A stretch of 14,659 nucleotides of DNA from Gammaproteobacteria bacterium (GTDB lineage: Bacteria; Pseudomonadota; Gammaproteobacteria; SZUA-152). Numbering within the stretch: the first letter of the stretch is position 1; each line of letters begins with the position of its first letter. A model generated the notes under the pieces. That model searched no databases and had not been told where the DNA came from. It worked only from the letters and a program-made list of their open reading frames with translations. Position numbers and translations under genes: made by a program. This document shows positions 6,882 to 14,437 of this stretch, in pieces. The DNA lies in assembly GCA_030617485.1 (NCBI GenBank), contig JAUWVK010000023.1, positions 1 to 14,659 on the forward strand. Reading direction: 5' to 3'.

Positions 6882-6901
6882 GCCATAAATTTATTTATGG
6901 C
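6882..6901. repeat. Hairpin overlapping the stop codon of the Reg_prop lipoprotein gene
   Basis: GCCATAAAT pairs with ATTTATGGC around 2 nt, a perfect 20-nt palindrome covering the last codons and TAA stop of the gene ending at 6895. On the minus strand no T-run follows, so it is not a standard terminator; it may protect the mRNA 3' end. Confidence 0.4.
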
Positions 6902-8049
6902 TTGCCTAAAAGAACTACGCCCGAACGACTACCCACCCACACCTGACCATTAGAAGTTGGTGCAATCGCATATATATTGTTATCTAACAAACCATTTGAT
7001 CGATTAAACCCATGCCAGGTTTCACCATCAAAATAAGATAATCCTCTGTTGGTGCCAAACCACAGCCCACCCTTTTCATCCTGTTCGATGCTATAGACAA
7101 TATTGCCGGCCAAACCATCTTTAACCGTATAGTTTGTCCATATCTTGCCATCAAAATGACTAACCCCCCCACCCCAGGTACCTGCCCAGACAGTATCATC
7201 TTGAGCAACAACAAGCGCAAACACATAATCAGGATTGTAAGTTTGTTGGCCTTCTGACATAACACTTAAATCATGACGGGAGCGTGTACCCAAACCTGTA
7301 TTGGTGCTTAACGGTAAATTTTGCTCATTTCCTGCACCCAGGCCTTCCTTGTGTGTCCAGGTCTGCCAGGTTTTACCGTCAAACATGTTAATGCCACCCT
7401 CGGTACCTATCCAGACTCTGTCTTTTGAATCTACATCGAGACCATACACCCACTCATTTACCAACTCATCAATATAAGTATGAAATTCTTCTTTCACAGG
7501 ATCGAATCGATTTAAACCAGCCCAGGTACCAATCCACAAAGTTCCATCTGCCTGCTCGGTAAACGAATATACCCAGTAGTCCGCAAGTCCGTGCATAGGA
7601 AAATAGGTTTTCCATTTTTTATCCACTGAATATCGGGATATACCTCCACCATTAGTACCAAACCAACGATTACCCTTCGCATCGACATGAATTCCGAAAA
7701 CATATTCATTGGCCAGACCTTGTTCGCGCGTGTGAGTGCCTGTCAACTTATTATCAGTAAGGTTGACTTCCAGAACCCCAACACTGGTACCCACCCATAA
7801 TGATTTACTTTTTTTATCAACCGCCATAGAACGAACATAAACATTATCACCAACATTAAAAGTATCGAGCACACGATAGCCGCTTGCATTAGAAACGCTA
7901 GAGGCAACATTGGAGGTAACTTCAGAGGAGGTTGAAGCAGGCATAGCAGTGCTCAAGGATGAGGAACTTTCATCAGAACAAGCCGTCAGTCCAGCCGCAA
8001 GAAACGCAAGCACTACAGCCAAAAACAATTTTTTTCGGCTCAGGATCAA
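6895..8049 (-). CDS. Seven-bladed Reg_prop-type beta-propeller lipoprotein
   Basis: The product has 384 residues. The start is TTG at 8049, overlapping the TGA stop of the cytochrome gene (TTGA), with AAGGA seven bases upstream. No in-frame ATG precedes the lipobox, so the TTG is needed. Signal peptide residues 4-23 (RKK, hydrophobic core) end in lipobox LTAC, Cys24 with Ser at +2, suggesting an outer-membrane lipoprotein. A Ser/Ala/Thr-rich linker (25-57) separates the lipid anchor from seven blades (about 66-382). These carry LWVGTSVG, RWFGTNGGG, LWIGTWAG, VWIGTEGG, VWAGTWGGG, LWFGTNRG and VWVGSRSG. Blades 5-6 are nearly the same as in the paralogue ending at 5539 (TWGGG, FDG, YTVKDGL). An insertion at 238-273 lies at the same point between blades 4 and 5. 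No kinase or catalytic domain is present. Confidence 0.87.
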   Translation of the reverse strand: MILSRKKLFLAVVLAFLAAGLTACSDESSSSLSTAMPASTSSEVTSNVASSVSNASGYRVLDTFNVGDNVYVRSMAVDKKSKSLWVGTSVGVLEVNLTDNKLTGTHTREQGLANEYVFGIHVDAKGNRWFGTNGGGISRYSVDKKWKTYFPMHGLADYWVYSFTEQADGTLWIGTWAGLNRFDPVKEEFHTYIDELVNEWVYGLDVDSKDRVWIGTEGGINMFDGKTWQTWTHKEGLGAGNEQNLPLSTNTGLGTRSRHDLSVMSEGQQTYNPDYVFALVVAQDDTVWAGTWGGGVSHFDGKIWTNYTVKDGLAGNIVYSIEQDEKGGLWFGTNRGLSYFDGETWHGFNRSNGLLDNNIYAIAPTSNGQVWVGSRSGVVLLGKP

Positions 8050-8360
8050 AAGAGAGTCCTTATATGTGCAATGACATCCAGGATTTCATCGTCAGTAAGG
8101 ACGCCCTCAAACCCCGGCATCACTGATTTGCCTTTTTTAATAAAAGCCATTATCTCACGATCGGACTTCATCATACCCTGACCCATTGTGAAGTTTGGTA
8201 TTTCAGTCATAGAAGGAAGACCATTAACTCCATGACAACCCGAGCAACGGCCGGCATAAATACCTCGTCCTTTAGAAGGGTCACCAGCCATTGCCGCACC
8301 TAACGTCAGCATCAGAACTACTAATACAAGAAAACGAATCACAATCATTTTATTTTTCAT
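8046..8360 (-). CDS. Small monohaem class I cytochrome c at the 3' end of the ccm operon
   Basis: The product has 104 residues and starts at ATG 8360 with AAGGGG seven bases upstream; a GTG one codon earlier is too close to that site. The signal peptide is residues 1-25, cleaved after AMA, leaving about 79 residues. CSGCH at 39-43 followed by GVNG binds haem, and Met81 in SVMPGF is the likely axial ligand; TDDEILDVIAHIRTLF is the usual C-terminal helix. It is expected to be a periplasmic electron shuttle. It lies 47 nt after ccmI on the same strand, and its stop codon overlaps the start of the propeller lipoprotein gene by 4 nt. The pair is therefore probably translated together and the two products may act together. 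Confidence 0.9.
   Translation of the reverse strand: MKNKMIVIRFLVLVVLMLTLGAAMAGDPSKGRGIYAGRCSGCHGVNGLPSMTEIPNFTMGQGMMKSDREIMAFIKKGKSVMPGFEGVLTDDEILDVIAHIRTLF
8057..8061 (-). promoter_or_regulatory. Ribosome binding site supporting a TTG start
   Basis: AAGGA on the minus strand, inside the 3' end of the cytochrome gene, lies 7 nt before TTG 8049 of the Reg_prop lipoprotein. It supports that rare start codon. Confidence 0.6.
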
Positions 8361-8407
8361 CACTTTTCCCCTTTCTTAGATAAGAGAATATTTTATTCTG
8401 ACAGAGC

Positions 8408-9709
8408 TTACTGAACCGTTTTATCAATAATAACCTCAACACCACTGGCATCACCAATATCCACTGGGCCAAACGAGCCTTGCATATCACCACTTTGCGG
8501 CATGGCATTACCACTTTTTGAAATTCTCGCACCAATAATAATTTCCTGGAAATTAGAAATTTTCATATCTGGGCGCATCGCCATAGAATCATTAAGCGTG
8601 AACGTCAACGGCAGATCTTTTACTTTCTTGCGAATGATTGCCAACGGCATACGAGGCCCAGTGGCAGCTCGCGCAAACACAAACAAGGTATCATCAATAG
8701 AAGCATTCAACGCAAGCGCATCAGCCAGCGTAACTACACCGGTCACCTGAACTCCACCCACTGCGGCCGCTGTTGCAGAGGCATTAGCTGCAGAAGTATT
8801 AGTAGCAGATGCATTGGCAGCAGCCATTATTTCAGTATCAATTGGCAATCCCAGTTTTTGCTGCATTTCACCAATATTTTTCTGCATCTGCTTATAGTTA
8901 TCCGAATCCTTCGGGAAAATAGCAGCCAGGCGTTTCCAGTATTCCAGCGTGGCAGGGAAATCCTGCGCCTGGTAAGAAGCTGTACCTGCCAACCACAACG
9001 CCTTTTGAAGCTGTGGATTAATTGCTAATGCTTTCTTTGCCAGCTCATACGGACGACCGGCCATATTGCGGCCGTTCGCCATGGCCAGCGCATCGGCATA
9101 ATCAGCCAGTAGTTCTGGATTAGAATCCTTCAACATGGAAGAAGCACGCGCAAAAGTTTCACTGGCTGCAGCGTACTGTTTCATAAAATAGTAAGAACGT
9201 GCCAGCATCACCCAGCTATCAATATCATCCGGGTTGGTCTGCAAACGATCCTGAAGATTACGAATTTGTTCTTCAAGCGAGCCATCATGGCCTTCAGCCT
9301 GCACATTTGGCCGGGCCTCTTTTGGATGCAAACCCGCTTCACCGGCACCCAATGTGTTGTACAAAGCCACCGCTAGAATCGGGATCAAGATTGAAATGAC
9401 CACCGCTGCAGAGCGACCGATAACTCGATCCATTTGCGACACAGGTTCATTCGCCTCAGCATCACCACCCTGCAAAAAACTGCGTTCCAAATCATGCTTG
9501 GCTAGCTCAAACTGTTCTGCCGACAAAATATTCACCGATAAGTCACGCTCGAGCTCGGCCAATTGATCTTTGAAAATCGTAACGTTCAATTCATCCCGGT
9601 CAAATACTTCTTCGCTGGTTTCATCTTTTACTTTTTGAACCAGCGGCGGCAACAAAAATAACAAAGCCGCAGCAATCAGCAGTACGGCAACAACCCAAAA
9701 CACCATCAT
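8408..9709 (-). CDS. ccmI: Cytochrome c maturation protein CcmI (apocytochrome chaperone)
   Basis: CcmI binds the C-terminal part of apocytochromes c and passes them to the CcmF/CcmH haem ligase. In 433 residues there are two membrane segments (about 3-23 and 98-118) with a cytoplasmic loop of charged helices between them, including FKDQLAELERDL, typical of the family. A periplasmic TPR region covers about 145-285 (SWVMLARSYYFMKQYAAASETF and two further repeats). An Ala/Asn/Thr linker (296-317) leads to the C-terminal beta-rich domain (VTLADALA, FVFARAATGPRMPLAIIRK, MAMRPDMKISNF), present in longer CcmI proteins. Its ATG overlaps the ccmH stop codon (ATGA). It is the last recognised ccm gene; a cytochrome gene follows 47 nt downstream. 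Confidence 0.93.
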   Translation of the reverse strand: MMVFWVVAVLLIAAALLFLLPPLVQKVKDETSEEVFDRDELNVTIFKDQLAELERDLSVNILSAEQFELAKHDLERSFLQGGDAEANEPVSQMDRVIGRSAAVVISILIPILAVALYNTLGAGEAGLHPKEARPNVQAEGHDGSLEEQIRNLQDRLQTNPDDIDSWVMLARSYYFMKQYAAASETFARASSMLKDSNPELLADYADALAMANGRNMAGRPYELAKKALAINPQLQKALWLAGTASYQAQDFPATLEYWKRLAAIFPKDSDNYKQMQKNIGEMQQKLGLPIDTEIMAAANASATNTSAANASATAAAVGGVQVTGVVTLADALALNASIDDTLFVFARAATGPRMPLAIIRKKVKDLPLTFTLNDSMAMRPDMKISNFQEIIIGARISKSGNAMPQSGDMQGSFGPVDIGDASGVEVIIDKTVQ

Positions 9710-10197
9710 GACTTATCTTCCTTCTGTACAGAATCGGACTCTACTAATAGTGCTTTGAGTCGCTCATTTTCTTCTGAAGACAAATCTCCGTCTTTCAGTA
9801 GCGTAGCGCGTTTGCGCAAGTTGACGACCAGCACTGTCAGACCTATCAGTAATAATAAAAAAGGCCCTGCCCACAACAACATCGTGGTGGGTTTTACTGG
9901 CGGACGGTAAAGTACAAAATCGCCGTAACGAGTCACCATATACTCCACAATCTCATCTTGTGACTGGCCTCTTTTCACCATTTCACGCACCTGGTTTTTA
10001 AGATCAACCGCCAGCCCCGCACTCGAATCCGCAATGGTTTGGTTTTGACAAACCAGGCAACGCAACTCGGCGGAAATCTCATTAACCACTTTTTCCATTT
10101 CTGGATCAGCCACCATGGGTTTCGCTTCTTTAGCTACAGCCATCGGCGCAACCAACAATGAACACACCAACAGCACAATTAATTTCAACGGGCTCAT
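9706..10197 (-). CDS. ccmH: Cytochrome c maturation thiol protein CcmH
   Basis: CcmH reduces or holds the CXXCH cysteines of apocytochrome c in the periplasm, working with CcmG and CcmF. The product has 163 residues from ATG 10197, which overlaps the ccmG stop as ATGA; a TTG two codons upstream is not needed. A signal peptide (1-22) precedes the CcmH domain with the active-site motif RCLVCQNQ (Cys47, Cys50), followed by ADSSAGLAVDLKNQVREMV and YGDFVLYRPP, all diagnostic. One membrane helix (about 105-126) and a short charged tail follow. The length is that of a single-domain CcmH, with the TPR part encoded separately as CcmI. Confidence 0.95.
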   Translation of the reverse strand: MSPLKLIVLLVCSLLVAPMAVAKEAKPMVADPEMEKVVNEISAELRCLVCQNQTIADSSAGLAVDLKNQVREMVKRGQSQDEIVEYMVTRYGDFVLYRPPVKPTTMLLWAGPFLLLLIGLTVLVVNLRKRATLLKDGDLSSEENERLKALLVESDSVQKEDKS

Positions 10198-10766
10198 ACG
10201 CAACCCTCCACAGTGTCACGAGTGATCACTTGTTGCGCCGATGCCTGCTGTAATTTTTTCACCAGAGGCAACACACAATTATCCAATGCGGATGGCGTTA
10301 CCGGGCCAATCACCTTGTGACGAATCACACCTTGCTTATCGATCACAAAGGTTTCCGGCACGCCGTAAACTCCGTAATCAATACCCACTTTACCTTCGTA
10401 ATCAATGACGCTGGCAATATAAGGATCTCCTAATTGCGCCAACCAGCTTTTTCCTTCGGTTGGCACATCTTTATAATTCAAACCATAAATAGGCACGATG
10501 TTAGCGCGCGACAATTGCACCAGTAAAGGATGCTCAGAACGACACGCCACACACCAGGATGCCCACACATTCAGCAGCCACACTTTGCCCAACATATCGG
10601 TAGTCGAAAAATAGGCTTCCGGCTCGTGCAGATTTTGCAATCTAAAGGTCGGCGCAGGTTTATTAATAAACGGTGACGGCACTTCACGCGGCTTAAGACT
10701 CAACCCCATATATAAAAACACCGAGACACCCAAAAACGCCAGTAAAGGCACAATGTAACGCAACAT
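10194..10766 (-). CDS. ccmG: Thiol:disulfide oxidoreductase CcmG/DsbE
   Basis: CcmG is a membrane-tethered periplasmic thioredoxin that supplies reductant for apocytochrome c cysteines. The product has 190 residues with an N-terminal anchor (4-22), then PAPTFRLQNL and a thioredoxin fold with active site WCVAC (71-75) and the cis-proline loop GVPE (Pro137). The acidic GVPETFVID stretch is typical of CcmG rather than general thioredoxins. ATG 10766 lies 2 nt after the ccmF stop, so translation is coupled. The ccmH start overlaps its stop. Confidence 0.95.
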   Translation of the reverse strand: MLRYIVPLLAFLGVSVFLYMGLSLKPREVPSPFINKPAPTFRLQNLHEPEAYFSTTDMLGKVWLLNVWASWCVACRSEHPLLVQLSRANIVPIYGLNYKDVPTEGKSWLAQLGDPYIASVIDYEGKVGIDYGVYGVPETFVIDKQGVIRHKVIGPVTPSALDNCVLPLVKKLQQASAQQVITRDTVEGCV

Positions 10767-10768
10767 CT

Positions 10769-12808
10769 TTATTGTTCCCCTTGGGTTGACTGAGCAGGAG
10801 TTGGCGAGGCTGGCGCTAATTCACCCGTTGCCGCTTCTTCTGCCGGTGCTTTCACTTTGCGTTTACGCGAGGCCAAACGATACCGGCGATCGCTCACAGC
10901 AAACATGCCGCCAATACCCATCAAGAATGCGCCGCCCCAAATCCAGTCCACAAACGGTTTGTAATAAACACGCACACTCCAGGCACCACCACCGACTGGC
11001 TCACCCAGAGACACGTACAAATCACGGAACAGGCCGGTATCAATTGCGGCTTCCGTCATTGGCATAGTTTGCACTAAGTAAGTACGTTTCTCGGGGAACA
11101 ATACCGCTTCAGTTTTGCCATCCACAGTCACCAAAATCTGGCCACGCTGAGCGGTGTAGTTCGGCCCTTTAATTTCTGTCACGCCATCAAAACGATAAGT
11201 GTAATTGCTCATTTGCACGGTATCACCCACTTCCATGCGCATGTCTTTTTCGACTTCGTAACTATTCACCATGGTCACGCCCATAATGAAAACACCCACA
11301 CCGATGTGCGCGACATTCATACCAATGTAAGATTTTGGCAATCTTACCATTCGTGTCAGCAAGCCTGCATTTGAATTTGCTGCAGTTTTGTTAAGACGCT
11401 CATGCACGTTGACCACGATGCTGCTGAAAATCCAGAACGACAACGCAAAACCCAAACTGGTTAGCGCAAACCATTCACCCATAACAAAAGGCAAGATCAG
11501 TGCCATCACCAAACTCACTGCCGCCGCCCACTTCATACGACTGGCCATATCAGGAATGCTGGCCTTTTTCCAACGCGCAATCGGCCCCAGCCCCATCAAG
11601 AAAATCATCGGTGCCATCAATGGCAGGAACACGGTATCGAAATACGGAGGACCCACAGAAATTTTGCCCATGTCCAACGCATCCAGTAACAATGGATATA
11701 GCGTGCCCAGCAATACTGCGCCGCAAGCCACCACCAACATCACATTATTCGCCAGCAAAAAGGTTTCACGCGAGACCAGGTCGAACTTGCCGCCCATACC
11801 CACTTTTGGCGCACGCCAGGCAAACAACGTCAGCGAGCCACCAATCACCACCACCAGAAAGGCGAGAATAAATACACCACGTTCGGGATCGGTTGCGAAT
11901 GCGTGCACTGAGGTCAGCACACCGGAACGCACCAGGAAGGTACCCAACAAACTCAACGAGAAAGCAAAGATCGCCAGCAGCACTGTCCAGTTCTTAAAGC
12001 TGCCACGTTTTTCCGTGACGGCTAGCGAATGCACTAATGCAGTACCCACAAGCCATGGCATAAACGACGCATTTTCGACCGGATCCCAGAACCACCAGCC
12101 GCCCCACCCCAATTCGTAATAAGCCCACCAACTGCCTAGCGCGATGCCGAAGGTCATAAAAATCCACGCCACGGTGGTCCAGGGTCGCGACCAACGCGCC
12201 CAGGTTGCATCCATGTGACCGCTCAACAAAGCGGCAATGGCAAACGCAAACGCCACCGAGAAACCTACGTAACCGGTGTACAGCATTGGCGGATGAATAA
12301 TCAGGCCAAAATCTTGCAGTAGCGGATTGAGATCACGACCATCCAGTGCCGCAGGTAACAAGCGATCAAATGGATTTGAGGTGAACAGCATAAACATGAT
12401 GAAGCCGACAGAGATCAATCCCATCACACCGATCACGCGTGACACCATCTCAATCGGCAGGTTACGTGAGAAGCGCGAAACCGCTAATGTCCAAATACCT
12501 AACAACAAGGCCCATAATAACAACGAACCTTCATGCCCACCCCAGATTGCGGCGATACGATACTGTATTGGCAGCATGGAATTGGACACGGTGGCGACAT
12601 ACTTCACCGAGAAGTCATTTTGAATGAAAGCGTACATCAAGCAACCAAAGGCCAGCACAATAAAAATAAAGTGCACCTGAGCGGCTGGCCGCGCCATCTC
12701 CATCCATGAACGGGTACCGGTTTGTGCACCTGCTATGGAAACCACGCCCTGCACCATGGCCACACACAGCGCCATGATCAACGCAAAATGTCCGATTTCT
12801 GGAATCAT
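10769..12808 (-). CDS. ccmF: Cytochrome c haem ligase subunit CcmF
   Basis: CcmF is the integral membrane core of the haem ligase: it receives haem from holo-CcmE and attaches it to apocytochrome c. The 679 residues match the usual length plus an Ala/Glu/Pro-rich tail of about 30. The haem-handling WWD domain is at 235-246 (WGGWWFWDPVEN). The four conserved histidines are present: His172 in IHPPMLYTG, His260 in LVHSLAVTEKRG, His302 in TSVHAFATDPERG and His501 in AHIGVGVF. Multiple transmembrane helices span the protein, with the periplasmic domain (about 515-610) before the last helix. The gene sits 65 nt after ccmE and 2 nt before ccmG. An AGGGG site precedes the ATG. Confidence 0.97.
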   Translation of the reverse strand: MIPEIGHFALIMALCVAMVQGVVSIAGAQTGTRSWMEMARPAAQVHFIFIVLAFGCLMYAFIQNDFSVKYVATVSNSMLPIQYRIAAIWGGHEGSLLLWALLLGIWTLAVSRFSRNLPIEMVSRVIGVMGLISVGFIMFMLFTSNPFDRLLPAALDGRDLNPLLQDFGLIIHPPMLYTGYVGFSVAFAFAIAALLSGHMDATWARWSRPWTTVAWIFMTFGIALGSWWAYYELGWGGWWFWDPVENASFMPWLVGTALVHSLAVTEKRGSFKNWTVLLAIFAFSLSLLGTFLVRSGVLTSVHAFATDPERGVFILAFLVVVIGGSLTLFAWRAPKVGMGGKFDLVSRETFLLANNVMLVVACGAVLLGTLYPLLLDALDMGKISVGPPYFDTVFLPLMAPMIFLMGLGPIARWKKASIPDMASRMKWAAAVSLVMALILPFVMGEWFALTSLGFALSFWIFSSIVVNVHERLNKTAANSNAGLLTRMVRLPKSYIGMNVAHIGVGVFIMGVTMVNSYEVEKDMRMEVGDTVQMSNYTYRFDGVTEIKGPNYTAQRGQILVTVDGKTEAVLFPEKRTYLVQTMPMTEAAIDTGLFRDLYVSLGEPVGGGAWSVRVYYKPFVDWIWGGAFLMGIGGMFAVSDRRYRLASRKRKVKAPAEEAATGELAPASPTPAQSTQGEQ

Positions 12809-12873
12809 GTTCTTAAACCCCTATTCAACCTATTTTTTTATAAAAAGTGAAAAATGTATTTTAAGCGCAAGAC

Positions 12874-13350
12874 TTAAGGCGCTACTGCACCTGTTGTTTC
12901 AGTTGTCGTCATCGCGCCAGCCTGCTTAGCTTTTTTAGCCTTCTCCATCATATCTGCCACCTGTGGAGACATGTAATCCTCATCGTGCTTGGCTAACACT
13001 TCACTAGCTTCATACACACCGTTGACCATTTTACCGAGTGCTACCATCCCGGTACCTTCTTTAAATAAGTCAGGCAGAATGCCCGTAAAGATAACTGGAA
13101 CCGTTTTGAGCTCATCCGTCACATCAAAGTGCACCGTCAAACCATCATTCTGTCGCTTCAAACTCCCTTCAACCACCATCCCGCCCAGGCGAAAAGCCGC
13201 ATCTTTAGGCGCTTTACCCGCCATCACATCGGTGGGGCTGATATACAACGCCAGATTACTGTTCAGTGCATTAAGCACCAGACCTGCCGCGACTGCGAGA
13301 CCAGCCAAACCTACTAAAATAAATGCCATTCGTTTATGACGTGCTTTCAT
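12874..13350 (-). CDS. ccmE: Periplasmic haem chaperone CcmE
   Basis: CcmE carries haem covalently from CcmC to CcmF. The product has 158 residues: a basic N-terminus (KARHKR), one membrane anchor (8-28), then the beta-barrel domain with FRLGGMV and [17 protein letters not shown]. The haem-binding His122 and nearby Tyr126 are in [11 protein letters not shown], matching the HxxxY type of Gram-negative CcmE. A Lys/Ala-rich tail follows, as in relatives. GGAG lies 8 nt before the ATG. It is 60 nt downstream of ccmD. Confidence 0.96.
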   Translation of the reverse strand: MKARHKRMAFILVGLAGLAVAAGLVLNALNSNLALYISPTDVMAGKAPKDAAFRLGGMVVEGSLKRQNDGLTVHFDVTDELKTVPVIFTGILPDLFKEGTGMVALGKMVNGVYEASEVLAKHDEDYMSPQVADMMEKAKKAKQAGAMTTTETTGAVAP

Positions 13351-13410
13351 TACTGTTACTCCACTTCTTTTTAACTACTTCGCTTTATTCAAAATATAAT
13401 GCAAACGCTA

Positions 13411-13578
13411 TTACGAATTCCCGCGCGCCTCAGCCCGAGCCAAACGAGCCAACTGTTTCAACACCGTTTTTTTGCTGCGCATGACCACGATCACTTCAAT
13501 AATCATAAACAGCGCGGTAACGCCATAAGACATCCAGATAAAGAAACCGCGGCCACCCATGGCAAAAAATTCGCTCAT
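13411..13578 (-). CDS. ccmD: CcmD, small subunit of the haem handling complex
   Basis: This 55-residue gene is easily missed. Its ATG at 13578 overlaps the ccmC stop (ATGA). The protein starts MSEFFAMGGRG, then has one membrane helix (about 12-33, FFIWMSYGVTALFMIIEVIVV), then a basic cytoplasmic tail with KQLARLARAEAR. F-x-MGG near the start, a single helix and an RR/KR-rich tail are the known features of CcmD. CcmD helps release holo-CcmE from the CcmABC complex. Position between ccmC and ccmE fits. Confidence 0.93.
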   Translation of the reverse strand: MSEFFAMGGRGFFIWMSYGVTALFMIIEVIVVMRSKKTVLKQLARLARAEARGNS

Positions 13579-14369
13579 TGCTTATCTCCTGACGGATTGG
13601 CTCCTGGTGAATTGGCTCCTGGTGACTCACTCACTAACTCTTTCACCCAGGTCGTTTGGCGCTCGCGTTCCAAAATCTTACGTCGCACACGCATCAACAC
13701 CACCGCGATGGTGTACATCCAAAATGCGATGGTCATAATCAACATGGCCTGAAGCATAATTTCCGCCATTCTCGGTGCCATGGTCGGGCTCACTGAGGCA
13801 CCCTGATGCAAGGTGTTCCACCATTTCACCGAGTAATAGATAACCGGCACATTAATCACGCCAACGATGGCCAGCAGACCACTGGCACGTGCTGCACGCC
13901 GCGGATCATCAATCGCCGATTGCAACGAGATATAACCGATGTACAAAAACAACAAAATTAATTCAGATGTTAGGCGCGCATCCCACACCCAATAGGTACC
14001 CCAGGTAGGCTTACCCCAGAAAGCACCGGTCCACAGCGCAAGAAAAGTAAACATCGCACCGGTGGGCGCCAATGCGCTGGCCATCATATCCGCCAGTCGT
14101 ACTTTCCAGGCCATACCGATAATGGCGTAACCGGCCATCACCAGATAAATCAGCATCGACATCCACGCCGCCGGCACATGAATAAAGATGATGCGGTAGC
14201 TTTCGCCCTGCTTGTAATCCGTGGGCGCGACGAAAAAACTCATGTACAGGCCAACCACCAGCAACACAATCGACACCGCCCAAAACCAAGGAATCAGCTT
14301 ACCGGCTAACGGATAAAAATTTTTTGGCGAGGAATAGTGATACCACGCCGTTGACATCTTAGAAGCCAT
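13575..14369 (-). CDS. ccmC: Haem-handling membrane protein CcmC
   Basis: CcmC presents haem to CcmE in the periplasm as part of the CcmABCD complex. The product has 264 residues with six predicted membrane helices. The WWD motif runs from Trp123 (WGTYWVWDARLTSELILL), flanked by the two conserved histidines His64 in IHVPAAWMSM and His188 in WWNTLHQGASVS. The tail after about 230 is charged and ends in SPGANSPGANPSGDKQ, encoded partly by two exact 15-nt tandem repeats. The upstream gap to ccmB is 68 nt and AT-rich, and no good ribosome site is visible before ATG 14369. Confidence 0.96.
   Translation of the reverse strand: MASKMSTAWYHYSSPKNFYPLAGKLIPWFWAVSIVLLVVGLYMSFFVAPTDYKQGESYRIIFIHVPAAWMSMLIYLVMAGYAIIGMAWKVRLADMMASALAPTGAMFTFLALWTGAFWGKPTWGTYWVWDARLTSELILLFLYIGYISLQSAIDDPRRAARASGLLAIVGVINVPVIYYSVKWWNTLHQGASVSPTMAPRMAEIMLQAMLIMTIAFWMYTIAVVLMRVRRKILERERQTTWVKELVSESPGANSPGANPSGDKQ
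13596..13625. repeat. Tandem 15-nt duplication in the ccmC 3' end
   Basis: ATTGGCTCCTGGTGA occurs twice head to tail at 13596-13610 and 13611-13625. On the coding strand it gives repeated SPGAN units in the CcmC C-terminal tail. The length is a multiple of three, so the frame is kept. It is probably a replication-slippage product in a tolerant tail. Confidence 0.9.
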
Positions 14370-14437
14370 AGTTAAAAACCATTCTGCTTATGTTCATTTT
14401 ATTATTTGTTAATTTATTCATTATTTTATCAGCAGCC

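Noticed and set aside
8502..8750. Plus-strand open frame opposite ccmI
   Set aside because: Antisense to the conserved CcmI C-terminal domain, with no recognisable features.
11388..12119. Long 243-codon plus-strand open frame
   Set aside because: It is antisense to conserved ccmF sequence including the WWD domain; its composition (Thr/Ser/Pro/Asn-rich) is typical of a shadow frame.
12863..12882. Terminator between ccmE and ccmF (AGCGC/GCGCT hairpin)
   Set aside because: The stem is only 5 bp with a 10-nt loop, and the following sequence has no continuous T-run; a stop inside the ccm operon is also unlikely.
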